From IMG/VR virus record IMGVR_UViG_3300009593_000032, positions 1-45,154 of that record: a stretch of 45,154 nt of DNA; one strand, given 5' to 3'. Below, in pieces: positions 1 to 7,940 of this stretch. Each line of letters begins with the position of its first letter. Position 1 is the first letter of the stretch. Under the pieces are notes generated by a model. It ran no database searches. It was not told where the DNA came from and saw only the letters and a program-made list of their open reading frames with translations. Source of the DNA: a virus. The translations under genes were made by a program, and so were the position numbers.

Positions 1-155
1 CCAGTAATTTCAACTATTTCTTGACCAGATGAATTAGTAGGGTCATGAATATACAATTTGTTATTTGTATAGTCATACCCTAATTCATATGATGAAATAT
101 CGCTAGTATCTGGTGCACCAGACCCACGTCTAATTTTTACCTTATTATAGCTCAA
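1..155 (-). CDS. Tail fibre-like protein, N-terminal fragment (cut by window edge)
   Basis: A reading frame runs off the left edge for about 51 codons. It has no ATG; the best start is TTG at 153-155, six bases after an AGGAG, and I chose it for that reason. The visible residues contain a KIRRGSGAPD stretch followed by YELGYDYTNNKLYIHD. This resembles the N-terminal motif of many phage fibre and appendage proteins (KRGTGxPT...GELxxDxTxxKLYIG). It is the last gene of the left late block in this window and lies 12 bases after the preceding fibre gene. Role inferred: virion appendage. The C-terminal part is not visible. Confidence 0.6.
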   Translation of the reverse strand, partial: MSYNKVKIRRGSGAPDTSDISSYELGYDYTNNKLYIHDPTNSSGQEIVEIT

Positions 156-167
156 TTAAATCTCCTA

Positions 168-1010
168 TTAAGACCAAGTATCGCAATCTATAGTTGAAGA
201 TACAAGGTTTGTACTTAAATCTCCCAATGAAAAGTTATTAGTACCACTCGTATCTACTACTCCAGTTCCTTCGTGTGGAGCTAATGTTAAACTATCATAA
301 AACTTCCAAACTCCAGTTCCATCTGAAGCATCTCTGAATAAACCAGAATACTTTGTACCAGACTCGACATATTTACCATAGAATCCTATATCAGAAGCAT
401 CAGCAGAGTTATCTTTAGCTAATGCTATTGATACATCGCCTACTTCTACTACACTAGAATTTACTGTAGTAGTTGAACCAGTTACAGTTAAATTACCACC
501 AATAGATATATTCCCAGTGGTTGTAAGATTTCTAATTGCAGCTATATCTTTATTTGCATCTACAACCAGAGCTTTTGAAGCAACTGCATTACCTGCAGCT
601 ACTGCAATTTGGTTTATTTGAGCGGTTGTTGCAGTAACGCCGTCTAACTTATTAAGTTCTGTTGTATCTAAAGTAGCTCCATCTAATATATTTAATTCTG
701 CTGCAGTAGATGTAGTAGCTAAAGTAACTACTCCACTTGTTGCATTAAAATCAGCATTATCAAAAGCTGCTAAACCTTTAGTAGAACCATCGTCATCTGC
801 ATCAGGTATTGCATTAATAATGTTTGTTTGAATATCCACAATAAATCCTGCATTACTACTGTCTTTACCACCGATAAATAATTTACCTGCAGAACCATTG
901 TTATTTAGCCAACCTAATTCTCCATAAGCTAGCTGCGCACTTCCCCCAGTTCCAGAGGGAGCTGTAGTGCCATCATAAGCACTTTTTTTAATCTGTATTA
1001 CATTTGCCAT
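168..1010 (-). CDS. Tail fibre / appendage protein with NxLDG repeats
   Basis: 280 residues, low in cysteine and rich in T, A, N and D. Near residues 100-135 it carries the degenerate repeat ELNILDGATLDTTELNKLDG, a repeat I know from trimeric phage fibre shafts. Earlier residues include a GELGWLNNNGSAGKLFIGG segment, the usual fibre N-terminal motif. It therefore probably forms a trimeric, beta-rich shaft on the virion surface. It starts with ATG after an AGGAG and lies in a run of four fibre-type genes. Which host structure it binds cannot be read from the sequence. Confidence 0.65.
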   Translation of the reverse strand: MANVIQIKKSAYDGTTAPSGTGGSAQLAYGELGWLNNNGSAGKLFIGGKDSSNAGFIVDIQTNIINAIPDADDDGSTKGLAAFDNADFNATSGVVTLATTSTAAELNILDGATLDTTELNKLDGVTATTAQINQIAVAAGNAVASKALVVDANKDIAAIRNLTTTGNISIGGNLTVTGSTTTVNSSVVEVGDVSIALAKDNSADASDIGFYGKYVESGTKYSGLFRDASDGTGVWKFYDSLTLAPHEGTGVVDTSGTNNFSLGDLSTNLVSSTIDCDTWS

Positions 1011-1027
1011 TTTTTTCTCCTATGAGA

Positions 1028-1300
1028 CTAAAAGTCTCCTCCGTATATGTTTTCATTTTGCAACAGCACTTCCGAATCTGTTACACTGAATGTTACTGTA
1101 TCTCCCGATACAGATGTTGTTATCCCTGTCCCCCCTGTTAGGGTTAAAGTCTCTCCTTCAGTAATTTGACTATTACCACTATCAGCTGCTGCTGTAAAGC
1201 TAGTAAAGCTACTTCCTAAGGTATTTTTATTGATAGTTACCTGTGATTGCTTTTTATCGATAACCACTTTTCTATCGCTTTTTTGAACTACTACTGTCAT
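1028..1300 (-). CDS. Small fibre-like structural protein
   Basis: 90 residues. The C-terminal half (SGNSQITEGETLTLTGGTGI... DTVTFSV) is a beta-rich motif common in phage fibre and appendage proteins. The N-terminal half is basic, with two KK pairs. It overlaps the preceding gene by four bases (ATGA), so translation is probably coupled. It is likely a minor appendage or adaptor protein; no enzyme motif is visible. Confidence 0.55.
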   Translation of the reverse strand: MTVVVQKSDRKVVIDKKQSQVTINKNTLGSSFTSFTAAADSGNSQITEGETLTLTGGTGITTSVSGDTVTFSVTDSEVLLQNENIYGGDF

Positions 1301-1704
1301 CTAGAAACTCCTTCTATTACGGTTACAGTTCCTTCTAAATCTCTATGCCATTTATTAGCTGAATCTTTTCTATACAAATCGTATACATAAGATGTGTTTG
1401 TTAGTGCTAATGTATTGGCTGCAGTCAATTTTAACGCAACTCTTCCAGAATCTCCTGGATCACTACTACCACTATGTGCTGCATCTCCTGATACTGTAGC
1501 TAATTTAGTTGTTGTAAAAACAGCTGCCTCAGTACTTACTTCAGGAGATCGTTTAATCTTTGCTAAAAAATGAGGAGCTGTAGTGCTAGAGCCATCGTTA
1601 TATCCAGATAAATCAATTTCTGCACCTGCTGCATCTTTTAACTGTATTTCTAGACTAAAATCAACCCCTTGTTCTATCTCAATATTATGCTTTGCTGCTG
1701 CCAT
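1297..1704 (-). CDS. Virion structural protein, appendage-associated
   Basis: 135 residues. The N-terminus (AAKHNIEIEQGVDFSLEIQLKD) resembles short phage structural proteins that open with a beta strand and an EQGxDF motif, as in BppU-like or baseplate-upper domains. The remainder is beta-rich and ends in a strand-like DLEGTVTVIEGVSR. It overlaps the next gene by four bases. The role is inferred from position between connector and fibre genes. Family assignment is from memory and uncertain. Confidence 0.5.
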   Translation of the reverse strand: MAAAKHNIEIEQGVDFSLEIQLKDAAGAEIDLSGYNDGSSTTAPHFLAKIKRSPEVSTEAAVFTTTKLATVSGDAAHSGSSDPGDSGRVALKLTAANTLALTNTSYVYDLYRKDSANKWHRDLEGTVTVIEGVSR

Positions 1705-1712
1705 ATTTTCTC

Positions 1713-2105
1713 CTACATAGGATGTTGTCTAATTGCATAGTTAGACCCATCTCTTCCTTGATTTTTAAATCTTTTTGCCATCATAACACATTCTTTGTAT
1801 TCTGCTTTGTAATATAAAGCTGTTTTCGGATTACCTCTTTGAGCATGAAGCTGTTCTAATACTCTATACATAATTCCATCGTGGAATTGATTAGGGTAAG
1901 AAGGAGTTGAAGTTAAAGTAGTTCCAAACTTTGTTCCTTTTTTCTTGTAATGAATTGTAATTTTATACCCACTATCAATCTCAGAAGTTACTAAAGATGT
2001 AATCTTATCTTCAGTAAAATCCCATTTACCTACTAATATCTTATTATCACGTATTGCATAGACTAATTCGTCTGTTGGCCAATCAAATTTACTTGCTAAT
2101 GTCAT
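1713..2105 (-). CDS. Head-tail connector region protein, unknown
   Basis: 130 residues from ATG at 2103-2105, which overlaps the preceding stop as TAATG. A four-codon longer form would need a TTG start. The protein is mixed alpha/beta with basic patches (KKKGTKFG, AKRFKNQGRDG) near the middle and C-terminus. I do not recognise the family. Its place between putative adaptor proteins and fibre genes suggests a connector or tail-completion role, by context only. Confidence 0.5.
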   Translation of the reverse strand: MTLASKFDWPTDELVYAIRDNKILVGKWDFTEDKITSLVTSEIDSGYKITIHYKKKGTKFGTTLTSTPSYPNQFHDGIMYRVLEQLHAQRGNPKTALYYKAEYKECVMMAKRFKNQGRDGSNYAIRQHPM

Positions 2106-2425
2106 TATATATCCCAATCCGTATCTGTTATATGTCCTAAAATTCTTTTTACTTGTTTACCATAGCCTTCTGCTCCGTAATCTACTCGTGTAATTTCTAG
2201 CACATCATCTGCAACTAAATCGGTTGCTCCTGATTCTACTTTAAAGTCTGATAAGTCATATCTTCTTTTATTTGCAGTTGGAGATACGTCAGCAAAAGAA
2301 GTAAGTAGTCCTGGTACTTCGCTATCAAATTTATCCATAGCTCTATTTAACATAGTTCTAATTTGAGTTTCTCCTACCTGAGGAAACTCTTGTTGTATAA
2401 TTTCTATCATTTCTTTTTGTGTCAT
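2105..2425 (-). CDS. Small putative head-completion protein
   Basis: 106 residues. The N-terminal third is helical (MTQKEMIEIIQQEFPQVGE, then a RAMDKFDSE helix), followed by beta-type sequence around ADVSPTANKRRYDLSDF. The helix-then-strand layout resembles small head-tail adaptor proteins, but I cannot name a family. Start and stop overlap both neighbours as TAATG, so translation is tightly coupled with the genes on either side. Confidence 0.5.
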   Translation of the reverse strand: MTQKEMIEIIQQEFPQVGETQIRTMLNRAMDKFDSEVPGLLTSFADVSPTANKRRYDLSDFKVESGATDLVADDVLEITRVDYGAEGYGKQVKRILGHITDTDWDI

Positions 2426-3045
2426 TAGTCCTCTCCTCTTTTACCAGATGAACCTATAAATGTTGCTAAAGCTGTTTGATATTCAGCTTGCAATAATTGT
2501 AAGTCTTGTAATTTTAAATTATGCTCTTCTGTATCGTCTTGATACTCATTCAATTCTGACAATCTTGCTTTTATTGAAGTCTTCAATATTATTAAATGCT
2601 CTATTTCATCGGGAGCTCCAACAAAATTAGATAAATCATTATCGAATGTTATTGTTGGATAATTAACGTGTTCAACATCTGCTCCTGTGCCACTTTTTGG
2701 AGGCAAGACAAAAACTTCTCCACCCTTTTTGTAATATACTGGACTTTGAACTGTAGCCTCATAAATAGAACCACTATCACTTAAATACCTTGCCTTATCG
2801 GAAAATGGCACTTCTGTAGCCGTATATCCATTTCTAGATACACTTAGTATTCTAGCAGAGGTTATTTCAGCTCCAGCTCCATTGTTATCTGATGTTACGG
2901 TGCTCATGCTCCACAACATCTCTATAGGAAGTACATTTATAATCTCTTTTGCTGCGTCAGTTGCAAATTGCCCTATTGCTACATTATCTACAGTAATATC
3001 CTGTAATAAATCTTTAATCCTTGTTTTTACGCTACTATCAGCCAT
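2425..3045 (-). CDS. Putative head-tail adaptor protein
   Basis: 206 residues. The layout is an N-terminal helical region (VKTRIKDLLQDI..., a segment typical of adaptor proteins that dock on the portal), a beta-rich middle with YYKKGGEVFVLPPK, and a long C-terminal helix with QDLQLLQAEYQ near residues 180-195. The central motif appears in head-completion proteins of several marine podo- and siphoviruses as I remember them. It is the first gene after the major capsid gene, separated from it by a strong hairpin. Adaptor function is inferred. Confidence 0.55.
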   Translation of the reverse strand: MADSSVKTRIKDLLQDITVDNVAIGQFATDAAKEIINVLPIEMLWSMSTVTSDNNGAGAEITSARILSVSRNGYTATEVPFSDKARYLSDSGSIYEATVQSPVYYKKGGEVFVLPPKSGTGADVEHVNYPTITFDNDLSNFVGAPDEIEHLIILKTSIKARLSELNEYQDDTEEHNLKLQDLQLLQAEYQTALATFIGSSGKRGED

Positions 3046-3061
3046 TTTCTTTTCCTTTTTA

Positions 3062-3087
3062 TGAGGGGGCTATTGCTAACCCCCTCA
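3062..3087 (-). terminator. Hairpin after the capsid gene (partial terminator or RNA stabiliser)
   Basis: Perfect 8-bp inverted repeat TGAGGGGG / CCCCCTCA (3062-3069 and 3080-3087) with a 10-base loop, right after the capsid stop on the minus strand. It is the most GC-rich stem in this low-GC block. No U-run follows on either strand, so full termination is unlikely. Attenuation, or protection of the capsid mRNA 3-prime end, fits better. Confidence 0.5.
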
Positions 3088-3096
3088 GTTCAACTA

Positions 3097-4545
3097 TTAT
3101 GTATTAAAGTTCAAAATAGCGTGAGTTTCTGATAAAGAAACCTCAAGACCTGCTTCTGTAAGAATCATGTCTTGTCTACCATCGGTAGCATTGCCTTGAA
3201 TATTAGTCATAATATGAGTGTCTCTGTTAACACCATTACCAACTAGTGGTCTATAAGCGACATTCTTTAGATCAATCACAATAGCGTGATTAGCCCAAGG
3301 GCCTCTTAATAGTGGTTCCATAACAAAGTTTAAAGTACCATATAAAGTACTAACTTTAGTTACTTGAACTCCCTGGAACATTCCAGCGTCTTTACTTACT
3401 TGTACACCATAGTGAGATGATGAATTTGCATCACCGCTAGCCATAGTATTTCCTAAGAAAGAACTACCACCTAGTTTGTTAAGCCAGTTCATAATTGCAC
3501 GTGAAGCTAAAACAAGCTTTGAACCACCTGCTCCAGATTCTGCGTCAAATAAGTCTGACATTGCATCTACGAAATCATCGTAACCTGAACTTGCATAAGT
3601 AAAGTTTTTAATTTTACCATGAATTTCAGTGTAAGGTAAGATACCCCATGTTTTACGTTCTGATGCAGTAGTTCCTGCAGCAGCATCATCTGATAATCCG
3701 TAACCGAATAATAGAGCGTTTTCAATGTCCATCTTATGTTCCATAAGTTTTTCCTTGTAAACTCTCATGTATTCGTTAGAGTCTCCACGATAACGTGTAG
3801 CTAAAGCTGTACCAGAAAATAGAGGTACTGCAGTCTTAAAGATTTGACAGTATCCTTCTTCTGAGTAAAACTCATCTCTAAACCCTAATGGTGCATCTGT
3901 TCCTTCAGCCCATGCTGAACCAATTACTTGGCCTACTGCATTTTGTGCAAACTGTAAAGTATCACTAGCATCAGCAGTTACAACACCCTTAGGACTTGAG
4001 TCTGCGTCAGGTTTGTATAACATTTTAATAAATGTTGCTGTTGAGATATCTTTACGTGCTGCTGTATCGTTTGTTCCGACCATTGTTGCAATTTTGTAAT
4101 ATACTATTACTGGAATTGCACTACCAGAGCCATCCACTTTAAATTGTCCTTCTACGGCTATCACTTGACCAGGTGTTAAAAATTCTGGTGCTGTGTTAGT
4201 GTCAACCACTCTTCCGTACTTATCATAATCACAAGTTAGATAGAATGCCCAGTTGTCAGCAATATTTAATGAAGCGTCATTAGAGCTCCAAGTTTTTGCT
4301 GTAACAGCTGTTTCTACTTTAAAGTTTCTACGTTGCCATTGGTGTCTTTTTTCCAAAAATTTGAAAACAGGGTCATCAGTTGGCTTTTTAGCTACTTTTG
4401 ATAAATACGCAAAGAAAGGTGAACTAGCTGGATTTAACTCTGCGACTCTTTCACCGAAGTTAAAGACTCGTCTTCTGTCATCAATGCTAACCTGTCCCGC
4501 TGGGGAAGCTGCACCGATTGATTGTGAGTATACTTCATTCGCCAT
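3097..4545 (-). CDS. Major capsid protein
   Basis: 482 residues, soluble, with no catalytic motif. The placement is diagnostic: portal, then an acidic Q-rich scaffold candidate, then this gene, then adaptors. Features typical of major capsid proteins include an RVFNFGERVAELNPASSPF segment in the N-terminal arm (28-46), a large beta-rich middle with a FRDEFYSEEGY stretch, and a C-terminal domain containing LKNVAYRPLVGNGVNRDTH. HK97-type folding is assumed from gene order, not seen. It has a good Shine-Dalgarno and is followed by a strong hairpin, fitting high expression. Confidence 0.8.
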   Translation of the reverse strand: MANEVYSQSIGAASPAGQVSIDDRRRVFNFGERVAELNPASSPFFAYLSKVAKKPTDDPVFKFLEKRHQWQRRNFKVETAVTAKTWSSNDASLNIADNWAFYLTCDYDKYGRVVDTNTAPEFLTPGQVIAVEGQFKVDGSGSAIPVIVYYKIATMVGTNDTAARKDISTATFIKMLYKPDADSSPKGVVTADASDTLQFAQNAVGQVIGSAWAEGTDAPLGFRDEFYSEEGYCQIFKTAVPLFSGTALATRYRGDSNEYMRVYKEKLMEHKMDIENALLFGYGLSDDAAAGTTASERKTWGILPYTEIHGKIKNFTYASSGYDDFVDAMSDLFDAESGAGGSKLVLASRAIMNWLNKLGGSSFLGNTMASGDANSSSHYGVQVSKDAGMFQGVQVTKVSTLYGTLNFVMEPLLRGPWANHAIVIDLKNVAYRPLVGNGVNRDTHIMTNIQGNATDGRQDMILTEAGLEVSLSETHAILNFNT

Positions 4546-4560
4546 TTTTATTCTCCTTTA

Positions 4561-5448
4561 TTAGAATATATTTGTTTTATTAAAATCATCAACCATAGCG
4601 TCCATCATGACATCTTCAGTTGATTTGTTAGGCGACTGCACACTTTGGCCTTGCTGAACTCCTATTGGCTTAGGAATGCTGAGTTTCTCACTTCTTTGTT
4701 TCATTTGATTCGCTTTCTGTTGAGCTTGTGGAGCTACCTGTTGTTCCTGTGTAGCTTGCTGTGGGACATTTCCCATGTTCAACTGATGAAGTTTCACCAA
4801 GTTATCCAAAGACAATGAATCTGGAGAGCTCATAGATTTGATAAAATCATTTGCTTGTTCTGGTGTGTAGCCATGACGACCTTGCAACTCAGCAAGAGTT
4901 TCTTGATGTTGCTGCTTAGCCATTTGCTGCTCTGCCTGAACTTGCAATGCTTTTTGTCTATTCTCATCTTGATTCATTAAGTAATCACTCATACTATCCA
5001 TATAGTTTTCTTTTTCTGCAACATACTTCGCAGAAACACTATCTGGATCAGCAAGAGCTTCGGAATAATCATAATCCGCTGGTTTCACTGGTTTAGTAGG
5101 TTTAACTAAAGTAGGTTCCTTAGTTTCCTCTTCGACCTTAACAGATTGTTGTTTTAAAGCTTCCATTTCAACTTTTAAAGCTTCTACTTCGGCTTTGTTT
5201 TTATCTGCTTGTGATTGCCAGTATTGAAATTGACTATCATTATCCTTTGCTTCAACATTATCAGAAGTACTTAAAGGTTCATCTTGGACAAATTCGTCTT
5301 CTCTTGCTTCTACTTCCTCTTGTACGAAAGGGTCGTTATTTGCAAGGTTAAAGACGTCATCAAAGATGTCTTCTTGAGTAGGGGTCGAATCTGCAATCTG
5401 TTCTTGCCCTTGCTCCTCTAATGTATTGCTATCTATTTGGTTATCCAT
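4561..5448 (-). CDS. Capsid assembly scaffold protein
   Basis: 295 residues, very acidic at the N-terminus and glutamine-rich throughout. It has a predicted coiled coil near 78-105 (KNKAEVEALKVEMEALKQQ) and a second helical Q-rich stretch around 165-185. The C-terminus is more basic (KQRSEKLSIPKP), as expected for the capsid-binding end of a scaffold. It sits between portal and capsid genes, the usual place. No protease motif is visible, so release probably does not depend on an internal protease (inference). Confidence 0.75.
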   Translation of the reverse strand: MDNQIDSNTLEEQGQEQIADSTPTQEDIFDDVFNLANNDPFVQEEVEAREDEFVQDEPLSTSDNVEAKDNDSQFQYWQSQADKNKAEVEALKVEMEALKQQSVKVEEETKEPTLVKPTKPVKPADYDYSEALADPDSVSAKYVAEKENYMDSMSDYLMNQDENRQKALQVQAEQQMAKQQHQETLAELQGRHGYTPEQANDFIKSMSSPDSLSLDNLVKLHQLNMGNVPQQATQEQQVAPQAQQKANQMKQRSEKLSIPKPIGVQQGQSVQSPNKSTEDVMMDAMVDDFNKTNIF

Positions 5449-5462
5449 TTTATTCTCCTATG

Positions 5463-7769
5463 TTAACTCTCATCTTCATCAAAGATATTGTCTGGTCCTT
5501 CCTTTGGAGCTTCCGAGTTCATTAACTGTTTTTGTTGATCTCCTAATCTAGCTTGGAATAAGCTAGATGCCATATCAGCTCTATTAGACACCTTATCTAA
5601 TGTTGAGCTAAACTTTTCAACCTCAAGACGTTTCTTAGCATGAACCGCTTCTCTATCTGCAGTTTGCAAGTCGCCTCGAACTTTCTTCAATTCTTGTTCT
5701 AATTGTTGATTCTGAGCTTGTAGTTGTTGCATTTGACCTGAACGCTCTAACACACCTTCTATATCTACTATCTCAGATTTCTTCAATACTTCTACTTGGT
5801 CTATTAATCCCATCTTGTACATTTCCATATAGTTATTTAATAGTGCCATTCTATTTGTTGGCAATGTAGACCCAGAAACAACAACGATATCATATGAACC
5901 AGCAGATACATCGTGGAATTTAGCAACATCTCCATTGGTATCTTCTGCATAGAAATTAAATCGTTCTTCTTTTTCTGTTCCATTAGGTTGTACAAGTCTT
6001 ATAACCTTTTCTTCTGTATATAGTTGCTGCATTAAAGGAATAGCAACTTTTCCAAGTTGATTCAATGCATCTTCTATGTCGTCTCTACGAGACTTAATTC
6101 TTCTTTGTCCAAACTCATCTACAACTATTGTTCCTCTATAAGTAGATGGTGCTCCTTTACCCCCGCCTTGCATCAACTCATAAATTCCAAACCCATATTC
6201 TAAGTCAGATTTTGCGTCTGCTTCATTTTTATATAATTCATTAGGCAATGGAACTGGTCCTGCTACAATAGGTGCTCCTAATTCAGCATCAAACTCAATA
6301 ACAGCCGTTCCTGCTCTACCCCACTCTTCTTCAATTTGTCTTTTATCTACCGAACCTCTAGGTATTAATAGCTTTACATTAGTACTAGAACTAGCATGAG
6401 ATATAATTAAAGAACGAATCTTGTTAATATACTCTTGTAGAGGTCTATAAAGACGTACATCCGATTCTGGATAAGGCGTACGTAAGTGAACATTCATTAT
6501 AGGAACAATAGGATAGTCTTCACAAGGTAATATTCTATGATATAATAAAGAATCTCCTACACTTGCAACCATCTTAATTCTAGGAACATCTACTTCATTA
6601 GACATTATCTGTTCTAAACCTATCAATTCTTCTGCAGTTGTAGGTAAGATTGCAGTTGTAGTCCCAGGAATACCATTTTCATCTTCTTGACCTGGAACTC
6701 TTACTGGTTCTTGAGGTACGGGTTGTCCTGTTTGAGGGTCTAATTGCATTGGAGGCATTGCTAAATGAAAAAGAGCTCCTTCTTCTTGTAATGTGTTCAT
6801 TAAATCTTCGACAGCTTCAGGCTGCCATATAATTGTTTCTTCTCCAGTTACTTTTCTCAATCTTACATATAAACTTTGCTTATATTGTTCGTACTCATCT
6901 ACGTCATAGACATACTCTCTATTTGCAAATGGTTCAAATACGTTGTAATACTGGTGAATTTCTCTTGTATAACGCTCTAAATATCTTCTTACTGTGTGAG
7001 CTCTATCTTCTACGTCTCCAGGGAATGTTTGACTAGACTGCTTACTAAGGCTAGTAGAAGGATAGTCGTCAGAAGCTTCTGGCTCTTCAGCTGCATTAGC
7101 TATAATATCTGAATATTCTGGATAAACTTGTTCTGCGTGCTCGTCTGTCATATACTGAGCATAAATAATGTGTGCTGCATCTCTACAGAATTTATCTTTA
7201 GAGTTAGGGTCTATGTATAAATTCAATGGATCACAGGCTTTTATCATAACTTCGCCTTTTCCAAGGTCTGCATCAGGGTCTTGATACACTTGCATTACTC
7301 CCATACCACCTACGTAGTAATCGTCTATAGCTTGTTTTAATTCTAAATCTCCCTGTGATATTTCCCACATATATTGAAATAGGTCTGAAAATACTTTTGC
7401 AGTACGTCTGTCTGAGTCTTCTCTACCAGTTGAGCGAAATTGAGGAGAGTTATATGTTAGTAAAGACTTGGCTGTTTCTACGATAGGGTGAATACGATTT
7501 ACAACAATAGGAGCTTGACCTTTAGCTTCAAGCATTTCTTGCTGCTCTTTTGTCCATTGAGCTCCAGACCTAAATTCTATTGCTTCTTGAAACTTCTGAG
7601 CCCAAGTGTCTCTTGATGTATTGTATTGAGTCCAAAGTTCTTTAGATTCCTGAACTTCTTTGTTGATTTCTCTAACTTCGGGATTTTGAGTTTTATGGTC
7701 AAAGACTAATTTTAAGTCTTCTTTATTCTGCTTTCTCTTTTTTGCCGAGTTTCGGTTTAAATTTGCCAT
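5463..7769 (-). CDS. Portal protein
   Basis: 768 residues. The N-terminal third has classic portal features: a charged helical lead, WTKEQQEMLEAKGQAPIVVNRI around 72-93, then PIVETAKSLLTYNSPQFRS and a helix pair ending in YYVGGMGVMQVYQDPDA near 150. The C-terminal 150 residues form a long coiled coil (QMQQLQAQNQQLEQELKKVR), likely the barrel extension inside the head. Length and order fit P22-like podovirus portals. It follows a sigma70-like promoter (7903-7932) and lies downstream of TerL. Confidence rests on sequence pattern and context together. Confidence 0.85.
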   Translation of the reverse strand: MANLNRNSAKKRKQNKEDLKLVFDHKTQNPEVREINKEVQESKELWTQYNTSRDTWAQKFQEAIEFRSGAQWTKEQQEMLEAKGQAPIVVNRIHPIVETAKSLLTYNSPQFRSTGREDSDRRTAKVFSDLFQYMWEISQGDLELKQAIDDYYVGGMGVMQVYQDPDADLGKGEVMIKACDPLNLYIDPNSKDKFCRDAAHIIYAQYMTDEHAEQVYPEYSDIIANAAEEPEASDDYPSTSLSKQSSQTFPGDVEDRAHTVRRYLERYTREIHQYYNVFEPFANREYVYDVDEYEQYKQSLYVRLRKVTGEETIIWQPEAVEDLMNTLQEEGALFHLAMPPMQLDPQTGQPVPQEPVRVPGQEDENGIPGTTTAILPTTAEELIGLEQIMSNEVDVPRIKMVASVGDSLLYHRILPCEDYPIVPIMNVHLRTPYPESDVRLYRPLQEYINKIRSLIISHASSSTNVKLLIPRGSVDKRQIEEEWGRAGTAVIEFDAELGAPIVAGPVPLPNELYKNEADAKSDLEYGFGIYELMQGGGKGAPSTYRGTIVVDEFGQRRIKSRRDDIEDALNQLGKVAIPLMQQLYTEEKVIRLVQPNGTEKEERFNFYAEDTNGDVAKFHDVSAGSYDIVVVSGSTLPTNRMALLNNYMEMYKMGLIDQVEVLKKSEIVDIEGVLERSGQMQQLQAQNQQLEQELKKVRGDLQTADREAVHAKKRLEVEKFSSTLDKVSNRADMASSLFQARLGDQQKQLMNSEAPKEGPDNIFDEDES

Positions 7770-7902
7770 GCCTTTTATTTACCTTTGTATAGTTAGTAGG
7801 TACTTCTATTTCATTTATATTATCCATTTTATCTATAAATTCATCAAAGTCCATAGCATATTTACTCATATTTATTGTTTTTGCCATAAAAATCGTACTC
7901 AT
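7723..7902 (-). CDS. Possible 59-residue ORF overlapping the portal start
   Basis: This frame fills most of the gap between TerL and portal and runs 47 bases into the portal gene in another frame. Possible starts are at 7902, 7887 and 7869; none has a clear Shine-Dalgarno. The promoter at 7903-7932 would start transcription at or just inside the first codon, so the later starts are more likely. The sequence is acidic in the middle (MDFDEFIDKMDNINEIE) and basic at the end. It may be a real small protein or simply the portal leader. Confidence 0.35.
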   Translation of the reverse strand: MSTIFMAKTINMSKYAMDFDEFIDKMDNINEIEVPTNYTKVNKRHGKFKPKLGKKEKAE

Positions 7903-7932
7903 ATTCTATAACAAATTTTTAATGAAAGTCAA
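7903..7932 (-). promoter_or_regulatory. Sigma70-like promoter upstream of portal
   Basis: On the minus strand TTGACT (7932-7927) is followed, after 16 bases, by TATAGA (7910-7905). An 18-base reading with TAGAAT (7908-7903) is also possible. This gives five of six matches in the -35 box. It would drive portal, scaffold, capsid and fibre genes apart from TerL. Confidence 0.6.
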
Positions 7933-7940
7933 GGATTATT

